Below the pieces are notes generated by a model. The model did no database searches, was not told the origin of the DNA, and saw only the letters and a program-made list of their open reading frames with translations. Below, piece by piece: positions 14,806 through 25,400 of a stretch of 47,070 nt of DNA. Location of the stretch: IMG/VR virus record IMGVR_UViG_3300005613_000111, positions 1 to 47,070 of that record, one strand, 5' to 3'. A program made the translations under genes and the position numbers. Within the stretch, counting starts at the first letter, position 1, and each line of letters starts with the position of its first letter. Origin of the DNA: a virus.

Positions 14806-15810
14806 TTAGAAAATGTTGTGAATAAGATACACCTTGATATTAGCATCTGTGGTGCTTAGGTTAGTAAGAGATACTTGATAAGCTGGATAAGATGGAATCC
14901 TTACAACAGTATTAGAATCAGCCGCTAAAGAGCTATCCTCATAGACTACAGGAAGAATATCAAAATTGTATTTATCAGTAGTAAATACTGGAAAGTATCT
15001 AGTTGAATTGGGGTTTACAGGATCGGAATACTCAGCTTGTGGTTGAGCAACATATATCTTTTTACTTTGGAAACTTGCTGTATCACCATCTGTTCCTAGA
15101 TAAAGAGTTGCTAGTAGCCTATCATTATCTTGTTCGTTTTGTGGAGAACCTGTTAGAAAGTCAGAAGCTTTTATTCCTACAGTAAGTCTGTACCAACCAC
15201 TACCTACAGAATCAATAGAAGAAAAACTCATCTGTAATAAAGCATCAGCATCTTCTTGAAGCTCTGGGGCTCCTCCATAGGTAGGGAAGGCAAATCGAAT
15301 TGAGTGCTGTCTATCTGCTACTACATCGCCGTCTAGGTTAAAAAGAGCAAGTTTGATAGAACTAGCAGCCAGAGCTTCTGTTTCATGCTGTTTGACATAA
15401 CAACTAAAAACATTTCCTTCAGATACATCAGCAGGTAAATAGTTGTTGTCTTGATATCTTGTACTTAGAGTTGGGGCTGATCCCGCACCAGCAGTTCCTT
15501 CAAGTTCAAAATAGGTAGAGGACTTAGACCAAGGAAGACTACCACTCTTAGTAGTAACAGTCATCCTAGCTGCTGACCAGTAAGAAGTAACATCAAGACT
15601 TTCCGTTCCAAATAGCTCGTTCTTTGTGTTACCAAAGTATTGATTGAAGTGTCCCAGGTTCTGAGTACCAACGACTTTTACTGAGCCTGTTCCTACTCCT
15701 CCTGATACATGAATACCTATAGCACAAGAAGTATCAATAGAGTCAACTTGAACAAATGAGGACACATCGGCTGTTCCTTCTAAACACTGACTTATTACAT
15801 TACAATTCAT
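14806..15810 (-). CDS. Fibre / carbohydrate-binding-like virion protein
   Basis: 334 residues. After about 60 residues of short beta strands (CAIGIHVSGGVGTGSVKVVG) comes a module at about residues 70-270 with the layout of a carbohydrate-binding jelly roll: LDVTSYWSAARMTVTTKSG, FSCYVKQHE, GSGWYRLTVGIKASD and a final KIYVAQPQAEY. This pattern is common in marine phage tail proteins. The end (SYPAYQVSLTNLSTTDANIK) is a third small beta domain like those of the neighbours. It probably contributes to host-surface recognition. The start overlaps the next gene's stop by one base. Confidence 0.65.
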   Translation of the reverse strand: MNCNVISQCLEGTADVSSFVQVDSIDTSCAIGIHVSGGVGTGSVKVVGTQNLGHFNQYFGNTKNELFGTESLDVTSYWSAARMTVTTKSGSLPWSKSSTYFELEGTAGAGSAPTLSTRYQDNNYLPADVSEGNVFSCYVKQHETEALAASSIKLALFNLDGDVVADRQHSIRFAFPTYGGAPELQEDADALLQMSFSSIDSVGSGWYRLTVGIKASDFLTGSPQNEQDNDRLLATLYLGTDGDTASFQSKKIYVAQPQAEYSDPVNPNSTRYFPVFTTDKYNFDILPVVYEDSSLAADSNTVVRIPSYPAYQVSLTNLSTTDANIKVYLIHNIF

Positions 15811-16151
15811 TAGTTATACCCCACTGAAACCTGGATGTTAGCATTACCTGAGTTATTTGCTACCTTTACTCGCATAAATGTAAATATGCCTATTGATTTA
15901 CCTACAACTTGTGTGTCTGTTCCTGTTGAAGTTAGTTTACTAAACTCCACAACATCTACCCAGCCACTATCAACATCAGCATCTCCTGAATGAAATAGTT
16001 TACCTTGAATAGTAACTGTTAAATCAGGATCATTGTTGTTTACAATTTCAACTGTACAAAGACCAATTACGGTAGTCTTTGTACTAACTGTTGTAATACC
16101 ACCAGTGTTATCTGGACCAGTATTCTCGTTGTAGATAGTAGCAGCAAGCAT
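15810..16151 (-). CDS. Small beta-sandwich virion protein, tandem paralogue 2
   Basis: 113 residues, the same length as its upstream neighbour and clearly related to it: both have GK-L-x(4-6)-D-VDSGWV, a preceding T-V/I-Q/Y-GKL strand and a C-terminal N-x-x-VSVGY / VQVTIGH strand. No known domain is named with confidence. A small decoration or fibre-adaptor protein is the likely class. It is coupled on both sides by 1-nt TAATG overlaps. Confidence 0.65.
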   Translation of the reverse strand: MLAATIYNENTGPDNTGGITTVSTKTTVIGLCTVEIVNNNDPDLTVTIQGKLFHSGDADVDSGWVDVVEFSKLTSTGTDTQVVGKSIGIFTFMRVKVANNSGNANIQVSVGYN

Positions 16152-16492
16152 TATCGTAGATTAGTATGACCAATAGTTACCTGGACATTCTTTGTATCTG
16201 TAGCATTACCAGTAATGGAAGCAGACATATTTGGAAGAATATCAATAGGGAATCCAGAAGCATCACTTTGAGCAGTTGGAGTCCAAGAGGCAAGCTCAAC
16301 CCAACCACTATCTACTGACTCATCATCAGATTTAACGAGCTTTCCATAAACAGTGATTGTTGGATTTTCGGTATTTTGAGTACCATAAACTTCAATGTTA
16401 CAGGTGCCTACTTGATAGTCCCTGTTTCCTGTGCTAATTTGATCTCCTAGAGTCAGGTCATTATTAGCTGTTGCGACAATTTCTACATACAT
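16151..16492 (-). CDS. Small beta-sandwich virion protein, tandem paralogue 1
   Basis: 113 residues, related to the following gene (shared ITVYGKLVKSDDESVDSGWV versus VTIQGKLFHSGDADVDSGWV). Its strands alternate Thr, Val, Asn and Gly as in small phage decoration proteins. It starts after a 12-nt gap with an AGGAGAAAAAA ribosome site, the only clear break among the fibre genes 11701-18244. The order fibre, paralogue 1, paralogue 2, larger beta proteins suggests stepwise duplication within the tail-fibre locus. Confidence 0.65.
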   Translation of the reverse strand: MYVEIVATANNDLTLGDQISTGNRDYQVGTCNIEVYGTQNTENPTITVYGKLVKSDDESVDSGWVELASWTPTAQSDASGFPIDILPNMSASITGNATDTKNVQVTIGHTNLR

Positions 16493-16504
16493 AATTTTTT
16501 TCTC

Positions 16505-18244
16505 CTATTCATGTAAATCTCCGTAATTCGGATATAAAACAAATTCGATTTCATATTCTAGCCTATCTAGAACATTTGCTGCGGGTCTTTTTTGAAAGTA
16601 GTAGTCTAAAGCAAAATTAGGGTCAAGGGAAATAATCGCATGACTACAGGTAGGTTGACCAAGAGCTATTTCTTGTTGAATTGTTAGGGGTAAATATTCC
16701 CAAGGTTGTGAATAACCTGCACCATAAGGTTGACCAAAGAAATTATCTGCTATACCTTCATAAAAGGTATTAGTAATGTCACCAATCAGATGAAAACATC
16801 TATCTAATGATTCTACATACTTAGTAGAAGCCCCTGTACTATCAACTGCTTTTAGTGTTATTGTTCCCTTTGGTTGATATACATTATGAATAAGATCAAA
16901 CCCATCACCCGTTATATACTTTTCATTTGAAACTAATGAATTGGCAAATTTTATCAAAAGTAATGGCTCAAACAGAATCTTTGTTGAATTCGGCAAATCT
17001 CTAGGTGTTGTTCCATCCCAGCCTGGACCTTGGTATCCAATAAAAAAGTTTACACTTTCTATAGATGGAGTTCTACTGTCTGTGGGTACGGTTGGTTTAG
17101 TAATAGTTTGTCCAATAGTTATATTATTATTAGCTGCATTAGGATTCCAATGTGGAAACGCTGGGTCGAAAAGAAACCTAAAATAGACGGCTTGTAGGTC
17201 AACACCAGGAATAGAAGGCAGCGCAGCCCACCTATCTAAATCTAAAACAACACTACCACTAACCCTCAAACAAGTCTGAGGAAAAGAGATTGAATCTACA
17301 TGATTTCTTTCTTGAGTGCTTGTAGTTCTTACCCAGCTACTAATTTTAGAACCTGGTCCATAAACATTTGGAGATACTAGAATATTATTATCATCCGTTA
17401 GAATGTAGTCTGTAAGTTGACTTATATCAGCACCAGCATCAATATAATTTGCTGCCGTTTTTAGCCACAGACCACTTGGGTTTATTTTATCTCCATCTTT
17501 ATCAAAAGAAATGATTGAGCTACTAGCATCAAGAATAAGCCCTGAAGTACAGCCAGACTCAATAACACCAGAAACACCCACTTCATCGGGATTCATATCT
17601 AGTCTGCTATAAGTAAAAGGTCCTTCAGTAGAAGAAGGAAGAATAGCACTAACAGTATCTAAAGTACCAATTACAGCCGTAGTAGCAGAGAAATCAAAAG
17701 CACTTACTCCTCCTGTGGCAATAATATTTCCAAAAAGCCCATCCTCTAAAGTATTTGCTACTTGAGTAGCGTTTTGTCTTTCCCAAACTCTATTATTTGT
17801 AACCGCAAGCTGATTATCTAAAGTTGTAGGTGAAGGAAACCCATTTAGGCTTCTCCAAGCATCATATAAATCTGAACCTGTAGACCAGAATTCATTGACA
17901 GTATAAAGAGCAGAGTTTAGCGTTCGATTGAAAACTCTTGAATCAAGAAAATATCCTTTAGGAAAGTTTACTTTATTCAAGTCCAATCCTAAATCATTAG
18001 CAACAATTGTTATAATCTGACCGTCTCTTGGAGACCTACTTGTAAACACTACATTACCAGCAGAGTCTAAAGTCCAAGGATAAGTAGAATCGTCAGAAGC
18101 AATTGAAGTATCTCCAAAATAAACAGTTACACTAGCAGTTCCTATAGGAGCAGCAAATGTAGTTGTACTATTACCACTTACGGAATAAATGGTTCTTGCA
18201 TTTGACTTTGAAGTCTTTAGAACTGGTTCAATAGGGTCTACCAT
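16505..18244 (-). CDS. Second tail-fibre-like protein
   Basis: 579 residues. The N-terminal 110 residues (STTTFAAPIGTASVTVYFGD, then DGQIITIVANDLGLDLNKVNF) resemble the N-terminal attachment domain of the preceding fibre and of T7 gp17-type proteins. A helical linker with EFWSTGSDLYDAWRSLNG and a large beta-rich C-terminal half with many Trp, Pro and Gly residues follow. It probably attaches to, or branches from, the tail-fibre base. It overlaps the upstream fibre gene by one base. Confidence 0.68.
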   Translation of the reverse strand: MVDPIEPVLKTSKSNARTIYSVSGNSTTTFAAPIGTASVTVYFGDTSIASDDSTYPWTLDSAGNVVFTSRSPRDGQIITIVANDLGLDLNKVNFPKGYFLDSRVFNRTLNSALYTVNEFWSTGSDLYDAWRSLNGFPSPTTLDNQLAVTNNRVWERQNATQVANTLEDGLFGNIIATGGVSAFDFSATTAVIGTLDTVSAILPSSTEGPFTYSRLDMNPDEVGVSGVIESGCTSGLILDASSSIISFDKDGDKINPSGLWLKTAANYIDAGADISQLTDYILTDDNNILVSPNVYGPGSKISSWVRTTSTQERNHVDSISFPQTCLRVSGSVVLDLDRWAALPSIPGVDLQAVYFRFLFDPAFPHWNPNAANNNITIGQTITKPTVPTDSRTPSIESVNFFIGYQGPGWDGTTPRDLPNSTKILFEPLLLIKFANSLVSNEKYITGDGFDLIHNVYQPKGTITLKAVDSTGASTKYVESLDRCFHLIGDITNTFYEGIADNFFGQPYGAGYSQPWEYLPLTIQQEIALGQPTCSHAIISLDPNFALDYYFQKRPAANVLDRLEYEIEFVLYPNYGDLHE

Positions 18245-19431
18245 TAGAAAATAAAGAATTGAATGTCAGCGTCTCTTGCTGTTGGGGAGGTTCCAAAAGC
18301 AGCATACACTTGAAGAGTAAAAGAATCAGTAGTTCTTGAGTCAATGCCAACAGCAGCAGAAGCAGCCGTAGCAGCATCTGCATAGGTGCTTGGAATAACC
18401 ATATAAGTTAGAGAAGGACTAAGAACATTAGTATCAAAATCAATAGTGTAGTTTCCTGTACTATTTTTAGTTACAGCAGATACACCATAAGTTTCTGGAG
18501 TTAGGCCAATGGAGCCAGTAGTACCAGAAACAACTCCCCAGGCTTTAGGAGCATTAGCAGCAATCACTTTACCAGTACCGCTTAGAGCAATACCTACATT
18601 ATTTGAATTTGTAATAGCTGCTGGAAGAGCATCTCCGTAGTTATGTAAAATGCTATCTTTTCCACCTACAGGGTCTCCTATTCGGAATTTCTCTACTCCA
18701 TTTACTTTTAGTACGATAGAAGCACCATCAAGAATCAAAGGTTCTGAGCTATTGTTTTGAATTACCGTATAATCTTGACCTTCATCAACTAGATAAAGAT
18801 TACCACTGACTGTACCCAGCTTGATAGTATCAAAAGTCCCTGAAGTGCCACTAAGCTCCATTGAAGATACATAACCTACTGCTTCAATATTAGTAACTGT
18901 TAGAGTATCATTTATACCAAATCCAAGAACATCCTTTACTTCAGCGGAGTTTTTGATTACCCATTGTTCATTTTCTGTTACAAGGAAGTGGTCATCAGCT
19001 TGAGATTCAGTTGGCTCAGGCACATTTGTCGAGGGTCCAGTAGAAATTTGATCATTTACTTCTTCTACATAATCGTATGCCTCTTGCTCAATAAATAGTA
19101 GTTTTTTGAAGGACTTGTTCAGGTCATCAGCAGCTAAAGGCTCATTAGTAAATGTTTTATAAATTGCTGTTCTATCAGTTTCTCTATAAATAATAAGATT
19201 TTGACCAGCAGCAGGAGCACTATCAAATACTACAGCAGTAGGATTAGACTCACTATTAGGAGACCAGGGATTTAGGTTTCCTGGCACAGTTCCTGTTTGT
19301 GGAATATTGACTCCATCAAGCTCTACTCTAATATCAGCAGTAGATAAAACTTCAAATGGAAAGTTGAAAGTATCCTGACTTCCATTTGTTGATGGGTATG
19401 TGATTCTGGAAATGATATCTGATAAAGCCAT
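18244..19431 (-). CDS. Tail fibre with T7 gp17-type N-terminal attachment domain
   Basis: 395 residues. The start (DIISRITYPSTNGSQDTFNF, then PFEVLSTADIRVELDGVN) matches the T7 tail-fibre N-terminal domain, which binds the tail at the adaptor-nozzle interface; compare the T7 pattern Y-x-x-x-x-G-S-x-x-x-F-x-(I/F)-PFE. IYRETDRTAIYKTF and ADDLNKSFKKLLFIEQEAYD, typical of the end of that domain, follow. The remaining 250 residues are beta-rich with a hydrophobic C-terminus. The protein is shorter than T7 gp17 (553), so distal functions are probably supplied by the downstream fibre genes. A candidate phage promoter precedes it, with ribosome site GAGGAG. Confidence 0.86.
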   Translation of the reverse strand: MALSDIISRITYPSTNGSQDTFNFPFEVLSTADIRVELDGVNIPQTGTVPGNLNPWSPNSESNPTAVVFDSAPAAGQNLIIYRETDRTAIYKTFTNEPLAADDLNKSFKKLLFIEQEAYDYVEEVNDQISTGPSTNVPEPTESQADDHFLVTENEQWVIKNSAEVKDVLGFGINDTLTVTNIEAVGYVSSMELSGTSGTFDTIKLGTVSGNLYLVDEGQDYTVIQNNSSEPLILDGASIVLKVNGVEKFRIGDPVGGKDSILHNYGDALPAAITNSNNVGIALSGTGKVIAANAPKAWGVVSGTTGSIGLTPETYGVSAVTKNSTGNYTIDFDTNVLSPSLTYMVIPSTYADAATAASAAVGIDSRTTDSFTLQVYAAFGTSPTARDADIQFFIF

Positions 19432-19440
19432 AAGATTTCT

Positions 19441-19460
19441 CCTCTACTTATAGTTCCTAG
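19441..19460 (-). promoter_or_regulatory. Candidate phage RNAP promoter upstream of tail fibre
   Basis: The minus strand reads CTAGGAACTATAAGTAGAGG, one of the best matches to the recurring element. It contains GGAACTATA, close to the ACTATA core of T7-type promoters. It starts the fibre operon immediately after the stop of the giant gp16-like gene. Confidence 0.58.
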
Positions 19461-19462
19461 AC

Positions 19463-22400
19463 CTAATCCTCCTCTGCAAAAATCATAGGTTTAGCAATAC
19501 TAAACATTTTATTTCTTCCACTAAGTTTGCCCGTATACTTGTACCAATACTCAGAATCCATTTCCTTATTATTGATAGCCCTTCTAGCTGGATCTATGAC
19601 ATCTGCCCCTGCTCTAAAGGCAGCAGAGGTTCTCATAATCTCTTCAGCCATACCATACTTACCACCATAGGGGTTTTGATCATACCAACTAAAGGGATCT
19701 TGCAGACCTAAAGCAGGATAAGTAACATCCAGAGGAACACCTACAGGACCCATGAATGGATCGGAGATACCTTGAGCAAAAGGAACAAGAGCATTAGTTT
19801 CTGGCTTGATATAGGTTTCTTCTTCTCCTGCTACCCTTCCTACCATTGAGTTTCTAAAACAAGCCTCAAGATAAGGCATCCAACCACCAAACTTTTCTAC
19901 ATCTTTATCAATTTCTTCTTTATTGTAAATGTAGTAGTTGACCAAAGCATATAAGGCACTCATCATAGTAGTTATACCAATCGCTCCACCAAGAGATTTA
20001 GCTTTTTCTTCCCACCCTGATCTAGCAACTCTTTGCATAGCTGGAGCATATGTCTTGTGATATTGAGCCATACCGAAAGACCTGAACTGAATTAGAAGTC
20101 CAATAAAAGGATCACTTACATAGTATGGAAGATCACCAGCATCAGGTCTTACAATATTCTGGCCTACCCAATTGTAAAGAGCAACTTGGAATTTCTCTCT
20201 TAGCTGTGGATCAAATGTACCATGATTCAGAATACTACCTAGATCAAAAAGGTCAACCCCTCTTCTTCTGGTTTTGAAATCAGCGTTATTAGCTATAATT
20301 GCTTTTACCTGAATAACCATTCTTACAATGTCTTTAGCTTCAAGACCTAACTGAGCAGCAAGAACAGGATCTATAATCTCATCAGCAAGTGCCTGAACTG
20401 CAATAGGATTATTCAAGTCAAGATCGTCTATAGATACTTTATCCATTTTCTTGATTAGCCTTGAAGCCATAGAGTTGAAAGCAAGTTTTTGAGTAACTTC
20501 TGTAATATGATTTAGAGAAAGTTTTTGAGCATGTTTTGTAATAACATTTTTATTTATAACATCAGCAGCCGTCTTTGAAACAAGACCCAATCCTGGAAGA
20601 GCTTCTCCATCAGCAGCCCTTGTAGCCATATCCTCAAGCCGTTTATTCACCTCTCGTCCTAGTTTGTTTACTCTACCTAGCTCTGGTTTAGCAGCAGTTG
20701 GGTTGAACATTGGGTTTACTGAGTCGAAGATAATAGATCTTCTGTTAGATCCAGTATTTCTATATAAAGCTCCTTCAGTTCCTACACCAGCAGAACTCAT
20801 AATATCTTCTAAGAATCCCTGCTTCATTTCTAAATCATCAAGGGTTTTCCTTGTTTCCTCATACTCTGCCCGTAATTCAGCCGCTCTTCTGGTGTCCCCT
20901 TTTGATTCTGCTTTATCTATTGCTTTTCTGATTTTATTTAGCTTCTTTTCGGCAACAGAAATATCAGAGGTATAGTCCTTGATTCCTGCTAATTGTAATG
21001 ACATAGCATCCATAAACTTTGCACCTGTAGTTCTAAGTGCAATACCAATAATTTCTGGAATAGCAGCAATAGCAAAGTCAGCGGTACTCATAGCAGTAGC
21101 AGCTTTCTGTAATGTTTTTACAGCTACATTTAGATTTCTCATAGCGTGCTTAGGATCTCTACCAGTCACAAGAGACTTCATGTAAGTAAGCATAAGTCTT
21201 GGCTCTTCTGTATTGGTAAGTAGTCCCATCTTGTAAAGCTCATCAATTTGATTATCAAAGAATCTGAAAAGCTCATTGACATCATCAAATTGTAATGAAT
21301 TACCTTTTTCATCAACTACATTATTAGCACCTAAATCATCATTTACTTGGTTTACAAGATCTGATTCAACCTTGCTATCAATGACTCGCTTACCAACATT
21401 ATCAAGCTCATCAATAACATCAGCTTTTGTAATCTCATTGATTGAAAAGTTTTCTAAGCGGTTTTGGTTTAGCTTATCTCCAAGAGCATTCTTGTCAGTA
21501 AGTCTTTCATATTCATAAGTCCCCTTGAAACCTTCTTTTACTTTTGCTGTATGTGGCTTATCTCTATCCAGACGAAGAGTAATTGTGCCCTCTGGATCAT
21601 CAGCAAAGAGTTCCTGTATAACCCTTCGCTTGACATCATCTATAGAAAGTCCATCAAGCTCGGCAACATTTGGATACAAGGATTTTAGATCTTCAAGACT
21701 AAAGTGTTCAGTCATAAGATCAAATAGCTGTAATCTATTATATGTACCAGCACTGTAAATAACATGCCTTGTACCTGTCTTGATTTTCTTGTAAATAATC
21801 TGACCAAGAACAGCCTTAGCAATAGGAGACTTGATAACCTTAAAGGGATCTCCACCCTCTTTAGAGGCTACTTGAATCTCTAAGCTATCCCCAATAATTC
21901 TTTCAATTTCTCCACCCTCTAGAGCGTGTTCCAAGTCTCTAAAAGAGTCAGCATCAAGAGCATTTACAAGGTTCTTAGAATCAAGAGAAAGTCTGAGTTC
22001 ACTATCTTCTGGAAGTAACTCTTTGAGACCTTGTTTTACTTTCTCCATGCTAAGTAAATGTCTTATAAAAGCATCACCTTGCTCTGGAGTAAACATTTCT
22101 AGATTGAATCCTTCAAGAGTTAGAGTACCCTCTTTTAGCTTTCTAAGAACTTCAGCAGCAACTGTATCAATCTGTTCATTTACCTGTCTTGTAGCAGCTT
22201 TGATATTTTCTTCTATTTCAGTTATTTCTCCTGCGTATTTTCTAAATATTCTATCTCTTTCTTTTTCAGGTAATCTTCCAATAACCGCTCTGATAACCTC
22301 TGGATTTGGAGGTTCAATATTGCCTGTTACCCTTTTCCAAGCATCCATAGCAATTTGCTCTCTAATCAATGTATAGAAAGCTCTAGTAAGACCATCAAAC

Positions 22401-25400
22401 TCCCTTTCAGTAAGTCCTAAGTCTGCGGCTAGAAAAGTTCTTTCATTTCTAATTGTTTCAAGATTCCTAGCAAATTGTCCAAATACTCTGGTTCTGTATT
22501 TTACAACCCCCATTCTAATAGATTCATAATCAGAAGCTCCCTCAGCCCTACTATGAAACACACCATTTTCTCCCATAATGGCAAGCTCAGAGCCAAAGAC
22601 AAACTGACCTAACTTTCTGATCATTCCTGCTTCATTAGCATTAGCTCTTGCTCTAGCTGATCGTAAGGAATTGAATACTTTTCTTGCCTTTTTACCAATA
22701 GTAGGATCAAGAACATCGTAGCCCCAAGTCATAATCCAATCTCTAGCAGCCACCTTTTCTCCAGGCTCCATTCTACCAAAAGCCTCTTCGATCCTTTTCT
22801 TGGTAAACGCAGCAAAATCAGCAGAAGATCTACCCATGATATAAACTATTTTATCAAAGAGAGCCCCAAAAATCTCAACAGGATTCATAATAGCTCCTCT
22901 TCTTCTGCCACCTCCAGGTCTGCGTCTTCTACTTCTAGGTAATTTTAGTCCCTGTTGCCTTATAGTTTCCTGTTGAATAGTTAGTTTTGGATCAACATAA
23001 ATTGTTTTTGGATCCATACCGAAGGAGTCATCTTCCATGAATCTTACAATTTTATCAAACTCCTCCATAGATTCCATGACGATAAGCCTTAGCTCATCTT
23101 GTATTTCTAAGAAGATATTATCTGGAAGATCAAGACGATCCTTGATATCCTCAACAGCTTTTTCAATAAATGTCTGTTTGGTTGCTTCTGTCTCTCCTCT
23201 ACGAACATCTAAAAGCTGTTTCTGATTTTCTACAAATCCTCTAAACTTCTGATCGTCCATTGTTCCAAACAGAGCATTCCCTTTTTGAAACTCAGCATGA
23301 AGAGTTCGTAATCTTCTAGAAAATTCATTAGAAAAGAAAATTTGTTTATCAGAAATTTCTCTTAGTTTATTTGCATCTGGAATAGCGAAGGCTTGTTCTA
23401 ACCTATCTTGCATCTCTAAGTCAGCAAGCATTCTATCTTGAAAAGCCTGTAGCTTATTCATCATGTTTTGATTTAGCATTGTGTCTCTAACCGTAAAGAT
23501 GAAGTTAGCTTGATTCATCAAATCAAGTCTGAAAACATTTACAGTTAGATGAGGATAGGGTTCGGGTAATCCTGCTAAAACATGAGCGTTGTTAGATGCT
23601 CTTTTTAGTTGATTTATAATTAGTTCAGATAGATCTCTTGTTTTTTCGGGAGTAGTTACCTCATCAACAACATCTTGAAAGGTTTCACTAATAGCCATTA
23701 GGTGCTTATCAAAATCTTCCATAAAGTAACCAAAGAAGTCTTTTGCTTCTTCTAGTTCTTCACGGTTGATATCTCTCATAAACCTTGCTTTACTTCTATC
23801 AAAAACATCCTCTACATCAGCAAAAGCATCTATAGCTTTTTTGATTGAATCATCATACCACTTCTCTAAACTCTTGTCTGCAAAAACGAATTTGTTATTA
23901 GCATCAAGAGTAATTATACCAGCCCACGCAAGGTTCATAAAAGGAGCAGCGCGATCAAGCCTAGAAATCTTTTTCATTTCTGCTTCTAATGCCTCAATAA
24001 TCTTTTTTAGCTGAACTCCGTATGGACCAGTATGTCTGTTATTGGTTACTAAAATGTCATAATCTCTTTTTCTAGATTGTAGTTCTTGATAAAGAGTTGT
24101 AGTGTTCCAAGATGTAGTATCGGATCCTCTAAAAACAGACTGACTTCTTAGGGCTGTTTCTATACCTATAGTTTTAGGGAGCTGTTTTAGCTCTTCTAAG
24201 AAGGATTTCCAAGCCTTTCTATGAGTGCTTGGAAGTATAATATCTTCAATCTTTTTAGGTAATCCTGTAGGACCAACTTCTCCTAAGAAAATTGCTACAT
24301 CTTCAGCAGTCTTTCCAAACTCAACCATCTCTTGTACTCTAAGAGCTAAAACAGCCAAAGCATCGGTGGCTTCTTTGTCAAGAGTAGAAATCTTGAAGTG
24401 TCTTTGTTTCAGAGCCTCTGGAAGTGTTCTTCCTTTTTCTACAATGCTAGTTGCTAAAGAATCTAATATTCTTCCTGGATCTACTCCTTGCTCTCTCAAA
24501 GCAAACATCAACCTGAGTGGAGTATTTTGTGCTCTCATGTTCAAGTAGTATCTAGCTTGAGGAAGAGTCATGTAAAAGTTATTCTTTATATACATGCTTA
24601 GAGGAATAAGTTTAGCTCTACCTGTAAGCTGTTTAGTGTAAAGTGCGCTAATGCCTTCTGGAACACCTATGTTATCACTCAGACCAATAAAACGAGTATA
24701 TAAGTTATAAACTGCCGTTCTTACACCAGGACGCATTTCTCCTACTATAGAATAAATATCGTCTCCAAGGTCCTTAGCAGTAAAATCCAAGATTTCTTCT
24801 GCTTCTAAAATCTTCAAGGACTCAATTAGATCCTGAGCAAGGGTTACAAGCTCAGTATTCGATGCTTTTGTTAGATCAATATCCTCAAGAATATCTTGAA
24901 AGCCAGTAAATCCCTTGATAAAGTTGTTTGCATCCTTTAGCCAGTTTTGTAAATTGGTTCTACTATAAACTTTGTTTCTTCCTCTAAAAGGATTAGTATT
25001 AGAATCTAATCCTCGTACTCCCCAAGCCTTTACGCCGCGTCCTAAGCCAGCAGCGGGAAAATCCAGTAATCTAGACATATCAAGCATTAGATCCCCAGAA
25101 TCACTAATATCAGGTAGAATCCTATCTGGAATGCCTCTAAGTTTCATAGCAATAACAAACTGCTTTGTATATGCTTCAGGATCAAGACGCAAGTTTAGAT
25201 CATAAGTAAAATTATCCATTATTCTTGCTAGAGCCTGTGATGCCGCTGTACTACGCCTTTTATCATTTATTCCTGAAACAAGACCTTTTCTGAGTTTCTT
25301 CATCGAATCAGACATTTTTCTTAATCCAGAAACAAGCTGATGAGGCTGAAATACTATTTCAGTTGATTGTCTTCGTGCTTCATCCTTATTAAGAGATTCT

